A DNA stretch of 10,895 bases from Lachnospiraceae bacterium UBA7109 (GTDB taxonomy: Bacteria; Bacillota; Clostridia; Lachnospirales; Lachnospiraceae): NCBI GenBank assembly GCA_002492335.1, contig DKYD01000013.1:1-10895 (forward strand). Reading direction: 5' to 3'. The notes beneath the pieces were generated by a model. It did no database searches, had not been told where the DNA came from, and saw only the letters and a program-made list of their open reading frames with translations. Positions 4,828-10,895 of this stretch are shown one piece after another. Position 1 is the stretch's first letter, and every line of letters begins with the position of its first letter. Made by a program: the position numbers and the translations under genes.

Positions 4828-5799
4828 CTATCGAAATGTAATATAAAAGAAAAACGCCAGATATATCGCAAGGAATAATCCGCCCTCCAGCCTTTTTATT
4901 TCCCTTCTGCTGACTGCACATACATAGGCCGCTATACTTACGATAATTAAAATCAATGTATCATACACGGCCGTTGCATTTACGGTAATTGGTGTGATTG
5001 CCGCTGACGTCCCCAGAATCAGTAAAATATTAAAAATATTGGAACCGACAACATTACCGACTGCAAGATCATTTTCTCCTTTTCCAGCCGCCACCATAGA
5101 AGTCACAAGCTCCGGCAGAGATGTTCCGAGCGCCACGATGGTAAGTCCGATAAAAGTCTGGCTGAGTCCAAATGATTTTGCAATCTTACAGGCGCTGTCT
5201 ACAACCAGATCGCCGCCGCACACAATACCGGCAAGACCTCCGATAATATAGATTGCGCTCTTTGCCGGAGACAGCACCGTATATTCCTCCTGCTCTTCTG
5301 CCAAGGCCGAAGCCCTCCTCGCCGCAAGCGCAGTTTTCACTGTTGCATAAAGGAATACCCCAAATAAAACAAGTAAAAAAATCCCCTCTATTTTTCCAAG
5401 CGAAAAAGTTTTATTTTTCTCAAATATTTCCATAAGAGAAAAATCAGAAATCAACAATAAGAGAATCATCGCCGCAAAAATAGAAAACGGGAATTCTTTC
5501 TTAAGAATTGACTTTTGTGTCTGGATCGGGCGCACCAGTGCGCTGCAGCCAAGAACCACCAACAGGTTAAAAATATTAGACCCCAGAACATTGCTGACCG
5601 CAAGGTCATTGCTTCCCTTTATTGCCGCATTCACACTCACGGATAATTCCGGCATACTTGTTCCAAATGCAACGACAGTAAGACCGATAATAATCGTCGG
5701 CACCTTCAATATTTTCGCCACGCTCGAGCTCCCATCCACAAAAAAATCCGCTCCCTTAATCAGAAGCACAAATCCTAAAATCAAAAGAACATATTCCAT
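4828..5799 (-). CDS. Sodium/calcium exchanger family protein (YrbG-like, CaCA superfamily)
   Basis: Integral membrane antiporter, likely exchanging Ca2+ for Na+ or H+. 323 residues with about ten hydrophobic segments. The two inverted halves each carry the alpha-repeat: GLTVVAFGTSMPELSVSVNAA...NVLGSNIFNLL in the first half and GLTIVALGTSLPELVTSMVAA...NVVGSNIFNIL in the second. The conserved Glu of each PEL and the Asn of each GSNIFN line the ion site in this family. A hydrophilic loop of charged residues (EEQEEY) separates the halves. The open frame reaches an ATG at 5820, but that lies 6-8 bases from the predicted transcription start and lacks a ribosome binding site. The ATG at 5799 is preceded by GGAGAG. 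It converges on the J-domain gene with an 18-base gap. Ion specificity cannot be read from sequence. Confidence 0.93.
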   Translation of the reverse strand: MEYVLLILGFVLLIKGADFFVDGSSSVAKILKVPTIIIGLTVVAFGTSMPELSVSVNAAIKGSNDLAVSNVLGSNIFNLLVVLGCSALVRPIQTQKSILKKEFPFSIFAAMILLLLISDFSLMEIFEKNKTFSLGKIEGIFLLVLFGVFLYATVKTALAARRASALAEEQEEYTVLSPAKSAIYIIGGLAGIVCGGDLVVDSACKIAKSFGLSQTFIGLTIVALGTSLPELVTSMVAAGKGENDLAVGNVVGSNIFNILLILGTSAAITPITVNATAVYDTLILIIVSIAAYVCAVSRREIKRLEGGLFLAIYLAFFFYITFR

Positions 5800-5833
5800 C
5801 CTGTCATCTCTCCATTTCATTTTCGTCTAATTA

Positions 5834-5862
5834 ATGATAAAAGCATCCGGATAGAAAGTCAA
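5834..5862 (-). promoter_or_regulatory. Promoter of the exchanger gene
   Basis: TTGACT (5862-5857), a 17-base spacer and TATCAT (5839-5834). The predicted start near 5827 leaves a leader of about 28 bases to the ATG at 5799. Confidence 0.7.
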
Positions 5863-5904
5863 GATAAAACCACAATCCCGAATACCGCTTTCCCCGTCAC
5901 CATT

Positions 5905-5910
5905 CATACT
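5905..5910 (+). promoter_or_regulatory. Possible sporulation-sigma -10 box upstream of the LysM-GH18 gene
   Basis: CATACT 36 bases before the start at 5947 resembles the CATAC-type -10 of sporulation sigma factors (E, G, K). A GAATA element at 5880-5884 is too far away for standard spacing, and no sigma-A promoter is evident. Weak, and motivated partly by the spore role of the family. Confidence 0.22.
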
Positions 5911-5946
5911 TTTCTCCATATATTAATTAAAAAACCTGGAATGCTT

Positions 5947-7086
5947 ATGGAAATATATGTTGTAAAGGCCGGTGACTCTGTAGACTCTATCGCAGCCTCG
6001 TACGGAATTCCGCCCTCTGATCTTATCTACATTAACCAGCTGCCGCCCCCGTATCCCCTGGCAATCGGGCAGTCTCTCCTTCTTCCTCCCGAAGTGGGAG
6101 CGCCTGTTCCCTACCGCCCTTCCCTTGTATCAAATGGATATGCTTATACTTACATCAGTCAATGGGTTCTGGAGCAGACACTCCCTTTCCTGACCTCTCT
6201 CTCTGTTTTTTCTTACGGATTTACTGCCGAGGGAGATCTCGTCTTCCCGCCATTGGATGATAACCGTCTGGTACAGGCCGCACTTCAGTATGGTGTAAGA
6301 CCGATTCTGACCTTAACTCCCTTAGATGCAAGCGGACAATTCAATAATAATTTAATTACTTCTGTAGTAAGTTCTCAGGATGCCACAGATAATCTCTTCG
6401 GACAATTGCTGGCTGTTATGGAAATGAAAGGTTATGCAGGAATTGACATTGATTTCGAATACATTCGCGCGCAAGACCGGGATCTGTTTACCGCCTTTGT
6501 GCAGGCAGCCGCGGATTATTTCCATCCTGGCGGATATTCTGTATCCGTGGCATTAGCGCCGAAAACCTCTGCTGCTCAACCCGGACTGTTATATGAAGGA
6601 AAGGATTACGCCGCGCTGGGAAGCATTGCCGACTATGTGCTTCTCATGACATATGAATGGGGATACAAATACGGCCCCAATATGGCAGTTGCGCCACTGA
6701 ATATGGTCCGCCGTGTGGTAGAATACGCGGTAACAGAAATTCCTCCTGACAAAATTCATCTGGGTATTCCCAATTACGGATACGACTGGCCTCTTCCATA
6801 CGTTTCAGGCGAAACAGTCGCTGTCACGATTGGAAATGTAGAAGCGGTACAGATTGCCATCCGCAATAATGCACCAATCCTGTTTGACGAAACTGCACAG
6901 TCTCCTTACTTTCGCTATACGCAAAATAATATCGATCATGAGGTATGGTTCGAAGATGTAAGAAGCATACAACAAAAATTTGATCTTGTAAAAGAATTCG
7001 GATTACAGGGGGCGGGGTACTGGCAGATCATGCGCTGGTGGCGTGCAAACTGGATCTTGCTTGAAGAAAATTTTGAAATTCTCTGA
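5947..7086 (+). CDS. LysM domain GH18 glycosidase, YaaH/SleL-type spore peptidoglycan hydrolase
   Basis: 379 residues from the ATG at 5947. One N-terminal LysM (about 2-47; IYVVKAGDSVDSIAASYGI...IGQSLLLP) binds glycan. A glycoside hydrolase 18 barrel (about 60-370) follows. The GH18 signature GIDIDFEYI supplies D167, D169 and the catalytic acid E171, and YVLLMTYEWGYKYG matches the conserved strand of the YaaH/SleL group. Relatives are N-acetylglucosaminidases that degrade cortex peptidoglycan during germination or sit in the spore coat. As in those, there is no signal peptide, consistent with mother-cell synthesis. Bacillus relatives often have two LysM repeats; here there is one. An ATG two codons earlier (5941) is possible, but MEIYVVKAGD matches family starts and the only SD-like bases (TGGA) are spaced for 5947. 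Monocistronic, ending at a bidirectional terminator. Confidence 0.9.
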   Translation: MEIYVVKAGDSVDSIAASYGIPPSDLIYINQLPPPYPLAIGQSLLLPPEVGAPVPYRPSLVSNGYAYTYISQWVLEQTLPFLTSLSVFSYGFTAEGDLVFPPLDDNRLVQAALQYGVRPILTLTPLDASGQFNNNLITSVVSSQDATDNLFGQLLAVMEMKGYAGIDIDFEYIRAQDRDLFTAFVQAAADYFHPGGYSVSVALAPKTSAAQPGLLYEGKDYAALGSIADYVLLMTYEWGYKYGPNMAVAPLNMVRRVVEYAVTEIPPDKIHLGIPNYGYDWPLPYVSGETVAVTIGNVEAVQIAIRNNAPILFDETAQSPYFRYTQNNIDHEVWFEDVRSIQQKFDLVKEFGLQGAGYWQIMRWWRANWILLEENFEIL

Positions 7087-7110
7087 TCCACAAAACAAAG
7101 TTTCCTATAT

Positions 7111-7155
7111 AAAAAAAGGAAAGGCGCCCTGTTTTCACAGAATCCTTTCCTTTTC
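7111..7155. terminator. Bidirectional intrinsic terminator
   Basis: AAAAGGAAAGG (7114-7124) pairs with CCTTTCCTTTT (7144-7154), an 11-bp stem. The inner CTGT/ACAG (7129-7132 with 7137-7140) extends it. A-runs on the left and T-runs on the right give U-tails in both directions. It serves the LysM-GH18 gene (plus) and the SLH gene (minus), which converge here. Confidence 0.85.
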
Positions 7156-7172
7156 CTTATCTCAAAAACACT

Positions 7173-9224
7173 TTATTTTCCTTCGTTTTTCTTCACCTGC
7201 TGCTCTTCATATTCCAGAAACCTCGAAACCATCGTTGCCGCAACCGCACGGTTTACGGATCCTTGCGGATTCAGCTTTCCGCCGTCACCTGTGATAATAC
7301 CATTCCACAGACACCAGCTCATCCCTTCCTGTGCAAACTCACTGACGTCATCTGCATCCGGATAAGAACTCATATCTTTATATAAATTTACCTGATAGCC
7401 CATCTTCTCCGCATATCTGAATAACATAGTCGCAAGCTGTTCCCGGTTAATTTCATCTGCAGGTCCAAATTTTCCATCCGAATATCCTGTAACAACACCA
7501 AACTCACTTGCCCAGGTTACCGCCTCTGAATAAAACTGTCCAGAAGGCACGTCATCAAATTTCTGCTTAAATTCCGTTTCCGGATTTCCATTCAACCGGT
7601 AAATAATCGTCGCAAGCTGTCCTCTTGCAAGGTTCTGCCCCGGTGCAAATACAATCGGACTAATACCTGTCATAATTTCCTTTTCCACAACCGTCTTCAC
7701 ATAAGGATAAAACCATGCGTCCTCACTGACATCTATAAATTTATCCAACGGTGAATCTCCGATATCAATATTACTTCCGCCAAGCACGCCTTTTTTTCTG
7801 CAGATAATATAATTTCCCTGCGTTACTTTCGTCTCCGTCGGTCCGTTTGGTCCTTCAACCGTTACTGTTATCTCCTGCTTGATTTCCTTATCCAGGTCAC
7901 CCAGCGTTTTTCTGGAACTTCCTCCGTAAACGGTTCTTAGAATAATCGGCGGAGTCTGTTCAATAACAGTAATCGTACTTACTTTTCCATCTTTATAGGT
8001 CACATCCTCAATCATCTTCACATGAGACCCTTCATATAACAAGATATCCCCTACCTGCAGGCTGTACACCCCGCCCTGCTGTATATAACCTGCTTTCGCA
8101 AGCGTCCTTGTCGTATTTCTCGCAAGTCCCCATGCCCAGGATACGAAGCTGCTGCAATCGGAAGAATAATATGGGGCGCTCTTATTATAGGTAGAACGCT
8201 CTGTATAGAACTTACTGTTTGGATTATTTACCGCCTGGATAAAACCGCTAAAGGAAATATCATATGGAACGTATCCTGTATAAACCGGCTGTCCATATGG
8301 AATTCCATTATAGGTTGTCCCTTTTTTAAATGTAAATGCATTGTTCCACGACATCACGTCCGCGACAGGAGTCCATGCCACCATCGCCTGTTCTTCCGCC
8401 CGCTGTATCATCTCATATTGCTTTACGCTGAGCTGTGATGACGAATACGCAGATATCTCACCCCGTTTTGCAATTCCCGGAGCAGCCTTCAGCGACTCTT
8501 CATACAATTCCTCCGAGAAATTCTTCGCATTACGCTCACATTCCTCACATACGCCATCCTCTGTATGATTATATGTACGAAGCACGCTCTCCAGTTCACC
8601 ACCCAGAGAATACTTCTCTATATCCTCCGGTGCAAAATCATCTGCAAACAACCGGGAAAGGTTCACCTGATATTGTTCATGGTTCTGCGTATAGACAAGA
8701 TAACCTTCTTCTGTATAATACTGGTATATATGATCAAGCACCTGCCGGTCCCCTGCCGAAAGCTTCCACTCGAATACATCTCCTCTGGCTTTCAGAATAC
8801 CATAAGGCGTTGGAACAAACCCTTTCACGTCGCCGCTTTCACTAATTGCTGTTACAGAATCCCCGGCTTGTCCGACATAATATATATTACCATCTTCCAA
8901 AAAATAAATATCCCGGTCATTCACAACACATAATTCATCAATCATACTCTTTGATATATAAAGTGTTTTACACTCCCCGGTCGCTCTTACAGTCTGACGG
9001 ATCTCCTTCCCCTCTGAAACATAATATATATGATCCTCAAAAACATTCAGACCGCTCCAGTCTTCCTCCACTTCAACATCTGTTTCACTGAGAATTCCGC
9101 CGTTCAAAAGATTCTGACTGCTGTTGCCAAGACGATACCCGTCCAGGTCTTCCGCATTGGCGCCGACACAAATCCCCAGAGATAAAATTATCATTGCTAA
9201 TAAGCCTAACGCTGTCCTTTTCAT
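7173..9224 (-). CDS. Secreted SLH-domain protein with NlpC/P60-like cysteine peptidase domain
   Basis: 683 residues from the ATG at 9224, chosen because AAGGAGGT (9236-9229) precedes it and the product opens with a signal peptide (MKRTALGLLAMIILSLGICVGANA, cut near 24). Residues about 55-190 contain short strands with repeated I/D-x-YY/F patterns (HIYYVSEG, DIYFLEDG, NIYYVGQ), suggesting a propeller-like fold. Residues about 350-425 carry YYSSDCSSFVSWAWG and GSHVKMIEDV. C357 and H401 therefore look like the Cys/His pair of an NlpC/P60 or CHAP-type peptidoglycan amidase or endopeptidase. Three SLH repeats (about 496-545, 556-606, 620-671), each with the F-DV...GI-TG...P---R motif, anchor the protein to the cell wall. 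Probably a cell-surface wall hydrolase. Peptidase activity is inferred from the motif; the third catalytic residue is not certain. Confidence 0.87.
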   Translation of the reverse strand: MKRTALGLLAMIILSLGICVGANAEDLDGYRLGNSSQNLLNGGILSETDVEVEEDWSGLNVFEDHIYYVSEGKEIRQTVRATGECKTLYISKSMIDELCVVNDRDIYFLEDGNIYYVGQAGDSVTAISESGDVKGFVPTPYGILKARGDVFEWKLSAGDRQVLDHIYQYYTEEGYLVYTQNHEQYQVNLSRLFADDFAPEDIEKYSLGGELESVLRTYNHTEDGVCEECERNAKNFSEELYEESLKAAPGIAKRGEISAYSSSQLSVKQYEMIQRAEEQAMVAWTPVADVMSWNNAFTFKKGTTYNGIPYGQPVYTGYVPYDISFSGFIQAVNNPNSKFYTERSTYNKSAPYYSSDCSSFVSWAWGLARNTTRTLAKAGYIQQGGVYSLQVGDILLYEGSHVKMIEDVTYKDGKVSTITVIEQTPPIILRTVYGGSSRKTLGDLDKEIKQEITVTVEGPNGPTETKVTQGNYIICRKKGVLGGSNIDIGDSPLDKFIDVSEDAWFYPYVKTVVEKEIMTGISPIVFAPGQNLARGQLATIIYRLNGNPETEFKQKFDDVPSGQFYSEAVTWASEFGVVTGYSDGKFGPADEINREQLATMLFRYAEKMGYQVNLYKDMSSYPDADDVSEFAQEGMSWCLWNGIITGDGGKLNPQGSVNRAVAATMVSRFLEYEEQQVKKNEGK

Positions 9225-9268
9225 TATTACCTCCTTAGTATGATTATTTACATGTCCCCTATATGATG

Positions 9269-9315
9269 AAAAAAGATACCGCAACTTTCTCTACAATCAA
9301 AAATTGCGATATCTT
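9269..9315 (-). terminator. Intrinsic terminator of tRNA-Cys
   Basis: AAGAUAUCGCAA (9315-9304) pairs with UUGCGGUAUCUU (9284-9273). All 12 positions pair (one G-U), followed by a U-run to 9269. It begins 6 bases after the tRNA 3' end and also shields the SLH gene from read-through. Confidence 0.85.
9273..9300 (-). promoter_or_regulatory. Possible SLH-gene promoter embedded in the tRNA terminator
   Basis: TTGATT (9300-9295), a 16-base spacer and TATCTT (9278-9273) would start transcription near 9266, 42 bases before the SLH ATG. The boxes are only fair matches and overlap the terminator loop and its downstream arm. No better candidate is seen between the tRNA and the gene. Confidence 0.3.
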
Positions 9316-9320
9316 CTTAA

Positions 9321-9391
9321 AGGCGCCAACCAGATTTGAACTGGTGATAGAGGTGTTGCAGACCTTTGCCTTACCACTTGGCTATGGCGCC
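9321..9391 (-). tRNA. tRNA-Cys (GCA)
   Basis: A 71-base cloverleaf. The acceptor stem is GGCGCCA paired with UGGCGCC plus discriminator U. The D arm is GCC-AAGUGGUAA-GGC. The anticodon loop CUGCAAC carries GCA (Cys). The T arm is ACCAG-UUCAAAU-CUGGU. The outermost anticodon-stem pair appears as A27 x C43, a mismatch. The 3' CCA is not encoded (the next bases are UUA), so it is added by nucleotidyltransferase. It has its own promoter and terminator. Confidence 0.95.
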
Positions 9392-9434
9392 TCACTGTAA
9401 GCTGCAAGCACTTAGCATAACCCGCTACTTTTAC

Positions 9435-9463
9435 AGTATAACAAACTCCCCTTACACCGTCAA
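9435..9463 (-). promoter_or_regulatory. Promoter of tRNA-Cys
   Basis: TTGACG (9463-9458), a 17-base spacer and TATACT (9440-9435). The predicted start near 9428 leaves a 5' leader of about 37 bases for RNase P to remove. Confidence 0.75.
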
Positions 9464-9530
9464 GGCTTCTCACATAAAATCGTATTACCTTTTTCTTCCT
9501 TTTTTCCCTTATTATGACCATTCACCGCCA

Positions 9531-10721
9531 TTAAATGAGTTTTTCCAGAATCGAACTCCCTATGGTTCCTTCCGGCATTTCCACCTGGAAGTTATCCGCG
9601 ATTGTCGCTCCGATCACTGCAAAAGTCTTCGCATCCGGGATTCTTCCGAAGCCTTTCATCGATGGTGAATACGCAAGAAAAGGAACCTTTTCCCTGGTGT
9701 GATCCGTTCCGGTATGTGTAGGGTCGTTCCCATGATCTGCCGTAATCATTAATAAATCATCTTCTTTCAGAAGTTCCAAAAGCCCGCCCAGCTTTACATC
9801 AAATCTTTCCAGCTCCCGCGCATAACCTTCCGCGTTGCGCCGGTGTCCCCACAGCGCGTCAAAATCTACGAGGTTCACATAACAAAGCCCTTCAAACTCT
9901 CTTTTTGCAATCTCAATCGTCTGTTCCATCCCATGTACAGAACTTTTAGACTTATTCGATTCTGTAAGTCCCTCTCCATCAAAAATGTCAAAAATCTTTC
10001 CCACGGAAATTACATGAAACCCTGCATCCTTCAGTGCATTAAGCGCCGTCCTTCCATACGGCTTCAATGCATAATCATGGCGGTTGCTGGTCCGCTTAAA
10101 CTCGCCTTTTTTCCTTCCCACATACGGTCTCGCAATAACGCGCCCTACCTTCCATTCATCTTTCATCGTAATTTCCCGGGCAATCTCACAACAGCGGTAT
10201 AATTCTTCCAGGCCAAATGTTTCTTCATTTCCACAGATTTGCATAACCGAGTCCGCCGACGTATATACGATCATATGCCCGGTTGCAATTTCCTCTTCTC
10301 CAAGCTCCTCCAGAATCTCTGTTCCGCTGGCGCTTTTATTTCCAATAATAACCCGACCGGTTCTTTCGGACAGTTCCTTTATCAACTCCTTCGGAAAACC
10401 ATTTTCTGTAAATGTTCGAAAAGGCTTCGTAATGTGAAGCCCCATCATCTCCCAATGGCCTGTCATCGTATCCTTCCCAATGCTTGCTTCATTCAGACAG
10501 GCATAATATCCCAGCGGTCTCTCTACGGCTTCTACCTGTTTTAACGCATGGAGATTCGCCAGTCCCAGTCTCCGGAGATTCGGAATATCGAACGCATCTA
10601 CAGCCTGTGAAATATGCCCCAGTGTATCTGTTCCTGCATCCCCATAGTCCGCCGCATCCGGCAGCGCACCCGCGCCAAGAGAATCCACAACAATCGTAAA
10701 TATACGTTTATATTTTTTCAT
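9531..10721 (-). CDS. deoB: Phosphopentomutase
   Basis: Interconverts ribose 1-phosphate and ribose 5-phosphate, and the deoxyribose forms, linking nucleoside phosphorylase products to the pentose phosphate pathway. 396 residues, the usual length. It belongs to the alkaline-phosphatase-like metalloenzymes with two Mn2+. D13 lies in the N-terminal VVDSLGAGALPDA motif. T85 in GKDTMTGHWEMMG is the phosphorylated nucleophile, at the same number I recall for the Bacillus cereus enzyme. ADHGNDPTHTGTDHTREKVPF carries C-terminal metal ligands. The open frame reaches an ATG at 10739, but no ribosome binding site precedes it, while GGGGAG stands about 10 bases before the ATG at 10721, which begins MKKYKRIF. 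No other deo or pyrimidine/purine salvage gene is in view. No terminator is seen after the stop, so transcription may continue into tRNA-Cys. Confidence 0.96.
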   Translation of the reverse strand: MKKYKRIFTIVVDSLGAGALPDAADYGDAGTDTLGHISQAVDAFDIPNLRRLGLANLHALKQVEAVERPLGYYACLNEASIGKDTMTGHWEMMGLHITKPFRTFTENGFPKELIKELSERTGRVIIGNKSASGTEILEELGEEEIATGHMIVYTSADSVMQICGNEETFGLEELYRCCEIAREITMKDEWKVGRVIARPYVGRKKGEFKRTSNRHDYALKPYGRTALNALKDAGFHVISVGKIFDIFDGEGLTESNKSKSSVHGMEQTIEIAKREFEGLCYVNLVDFDALWGHRRNAEGYARELERFDVKLGGLLELLKEDDLLMITADHGNDPTHTGTDHTREKVPFLAYSPSMKGFGRIPDAKTFAVIGATIADNFQVEMPEGTIGSSILEKLI

Positions 10722-10756
10722 TTTCAATCTGCTCCCCATATCAAAATCTTGTCTTG

Positions 10757-10786
10757 ATTATACATCTTATGAATACTGTATGTTCA
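10757..10786 (-). promoter_or_regulatory. Probable deoB promoter
   Basis: A perfect TATAAT (10762-10757) is preceded at 18 bases by TGAACA (10786-10781), a poor -35. The predicted start near 10750 leaves a leader of about 28 bases to the ATG at 10721. The weak -35 could mean activator dependence, which is speculative. Confidence 0.5.
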
Positions 10787-10794
10787 CATATAAC

Positions 10795-10831
10795 AAAAAA
10801 AGCCTTAGAAATATCAAATTTCCAGGCTTTT
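10795..10831 (-). terminator. Intrinsic terminator of the second tRNA-Cys
   Basis: AAAAGCCU (10831-10824) pairs with AGGCUUUU (10805-10798). An inner GAAAU/AUUUC pairing continues across one mismatch, and a run of U residues follows to 10795. It begins 5 bases after the tRNA 3' end and precedes the deoB promoter. Confidence 0.83.
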
Positions 10832-10836
10832 CTAAG

Positions 10837-10895
10837 AGGCGCCAACCAGATTTGAACTGGTGATAGAGGTGTTGCAGACCTTTGCCTTACCACTT
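10837..10895 (-). tRNA. tRNA-Cys (GCA), second copy, cut by the window edge
   Basis: The 59 visible bases are identical to the 3' 59 bases of the tRNA at 9321-9391. They cover the discriminator, the 3' acceptor strand, the T arm, the anticodon arm with GCA and most of the D arm. The 5' end lies outside the window. Again no CCA is encoded. Confidence 0.93.

Noticed and set aside
8341..9091. Plus-strand open frames opposite the SLH gene
   Set aside because: They overlap one another and are antisense to a continuous gene with a signal peptide and domains. The compositions are atypical for proteins.
1..10895. CRISPR array, insertion sequence, prophage, toxin-antitoxin or defence genes
   Set aside because: No regularly spaced repeats, transposase, integrase or phage-type genes were seen. 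The tRNA-Cys genes have no adjacent integrase, so I do not call an attachment site.

Overview
The window looks like a chromosomal stretch of a spore-forming, Gram-positive Clostridia species, most likely Lachnospiraceae. The evidence is the low-to-moderate GC content, strong AGGAGG-type ribosome binding sites, housekeeping-type TTGACA/TATAAT promoters with 17-base spacers, a class B sortase, an SLH-domain surface protein, a YaaH/SleL-type spore glycosidase, and a zinc-ribbon/DUF5685/J-domain gene trio that I associate with Lachnospiraceae. The family assignment is inference; no rRNA is present.

Left part (1-2745, all minus strand). A class B sortase gene, a small DUF951 gene and the classic rpsF-ssb-rpsR ribosomal/replication operon follow one another. 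The sortase promoter drives srtB-DUF951. A second strong promoter, whose -35 box overlaps the DUF951 stop codon, drives rpsF-ssb-rpsR through a structured leader, and the operon ends at a clear intrinsic terminator (394-431). Beyond it, after about 200 bases without genes, a near-consensus promoter (169-197) starts a non-coding, highly structured RNA that runs to or past the left edge of the window. It shows a closing stem, three hairpins, a likely pseudoknot and competing pairings. It is the most interesting unexplained element here.

Middle part (2776-4809, plus strand). A divergent promoter starts a tight three-gene operon: a two-TM membrane protein with a C-terminal zinc ribbon, a DUF5685 protein with a CxxC...CxxH pattern, and a J-domain/TPR-like co-chaperone with a cysteine/glycine-rich tail. 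This looks like an undescribed chaperone-type module in which all three proteins carry cysteine clusters. Its job is not known to me.

Right part. A YrbG-type sodium/calcium exchanger (minus) is divergent from a LysM-GH18 spore-peptidoglycan hydrolase (plus). A shared bidirectional terminator separates the latter from a large secreted protein (minus) with a propeller-like N-terminal region, an NlpC/P60-like cysteine peptidase domain and three SLH repeats. Then come a tRNA-Cys gene with its own promoter and terminator, phosphopentomutase (deoB), and the start of a second tRNA-Cys, identical over the 59 bases visible, cut by the right edge.

For several genes the longest open frame is not the likely protein. 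For rpsF, srtB, the DUF5685 and J-domain genes, the exchanger, the LysM-GH18 gene, the SLH protein and deoB I chose internal starts from Shine-Dalgarno position, promoter position or family alignment.
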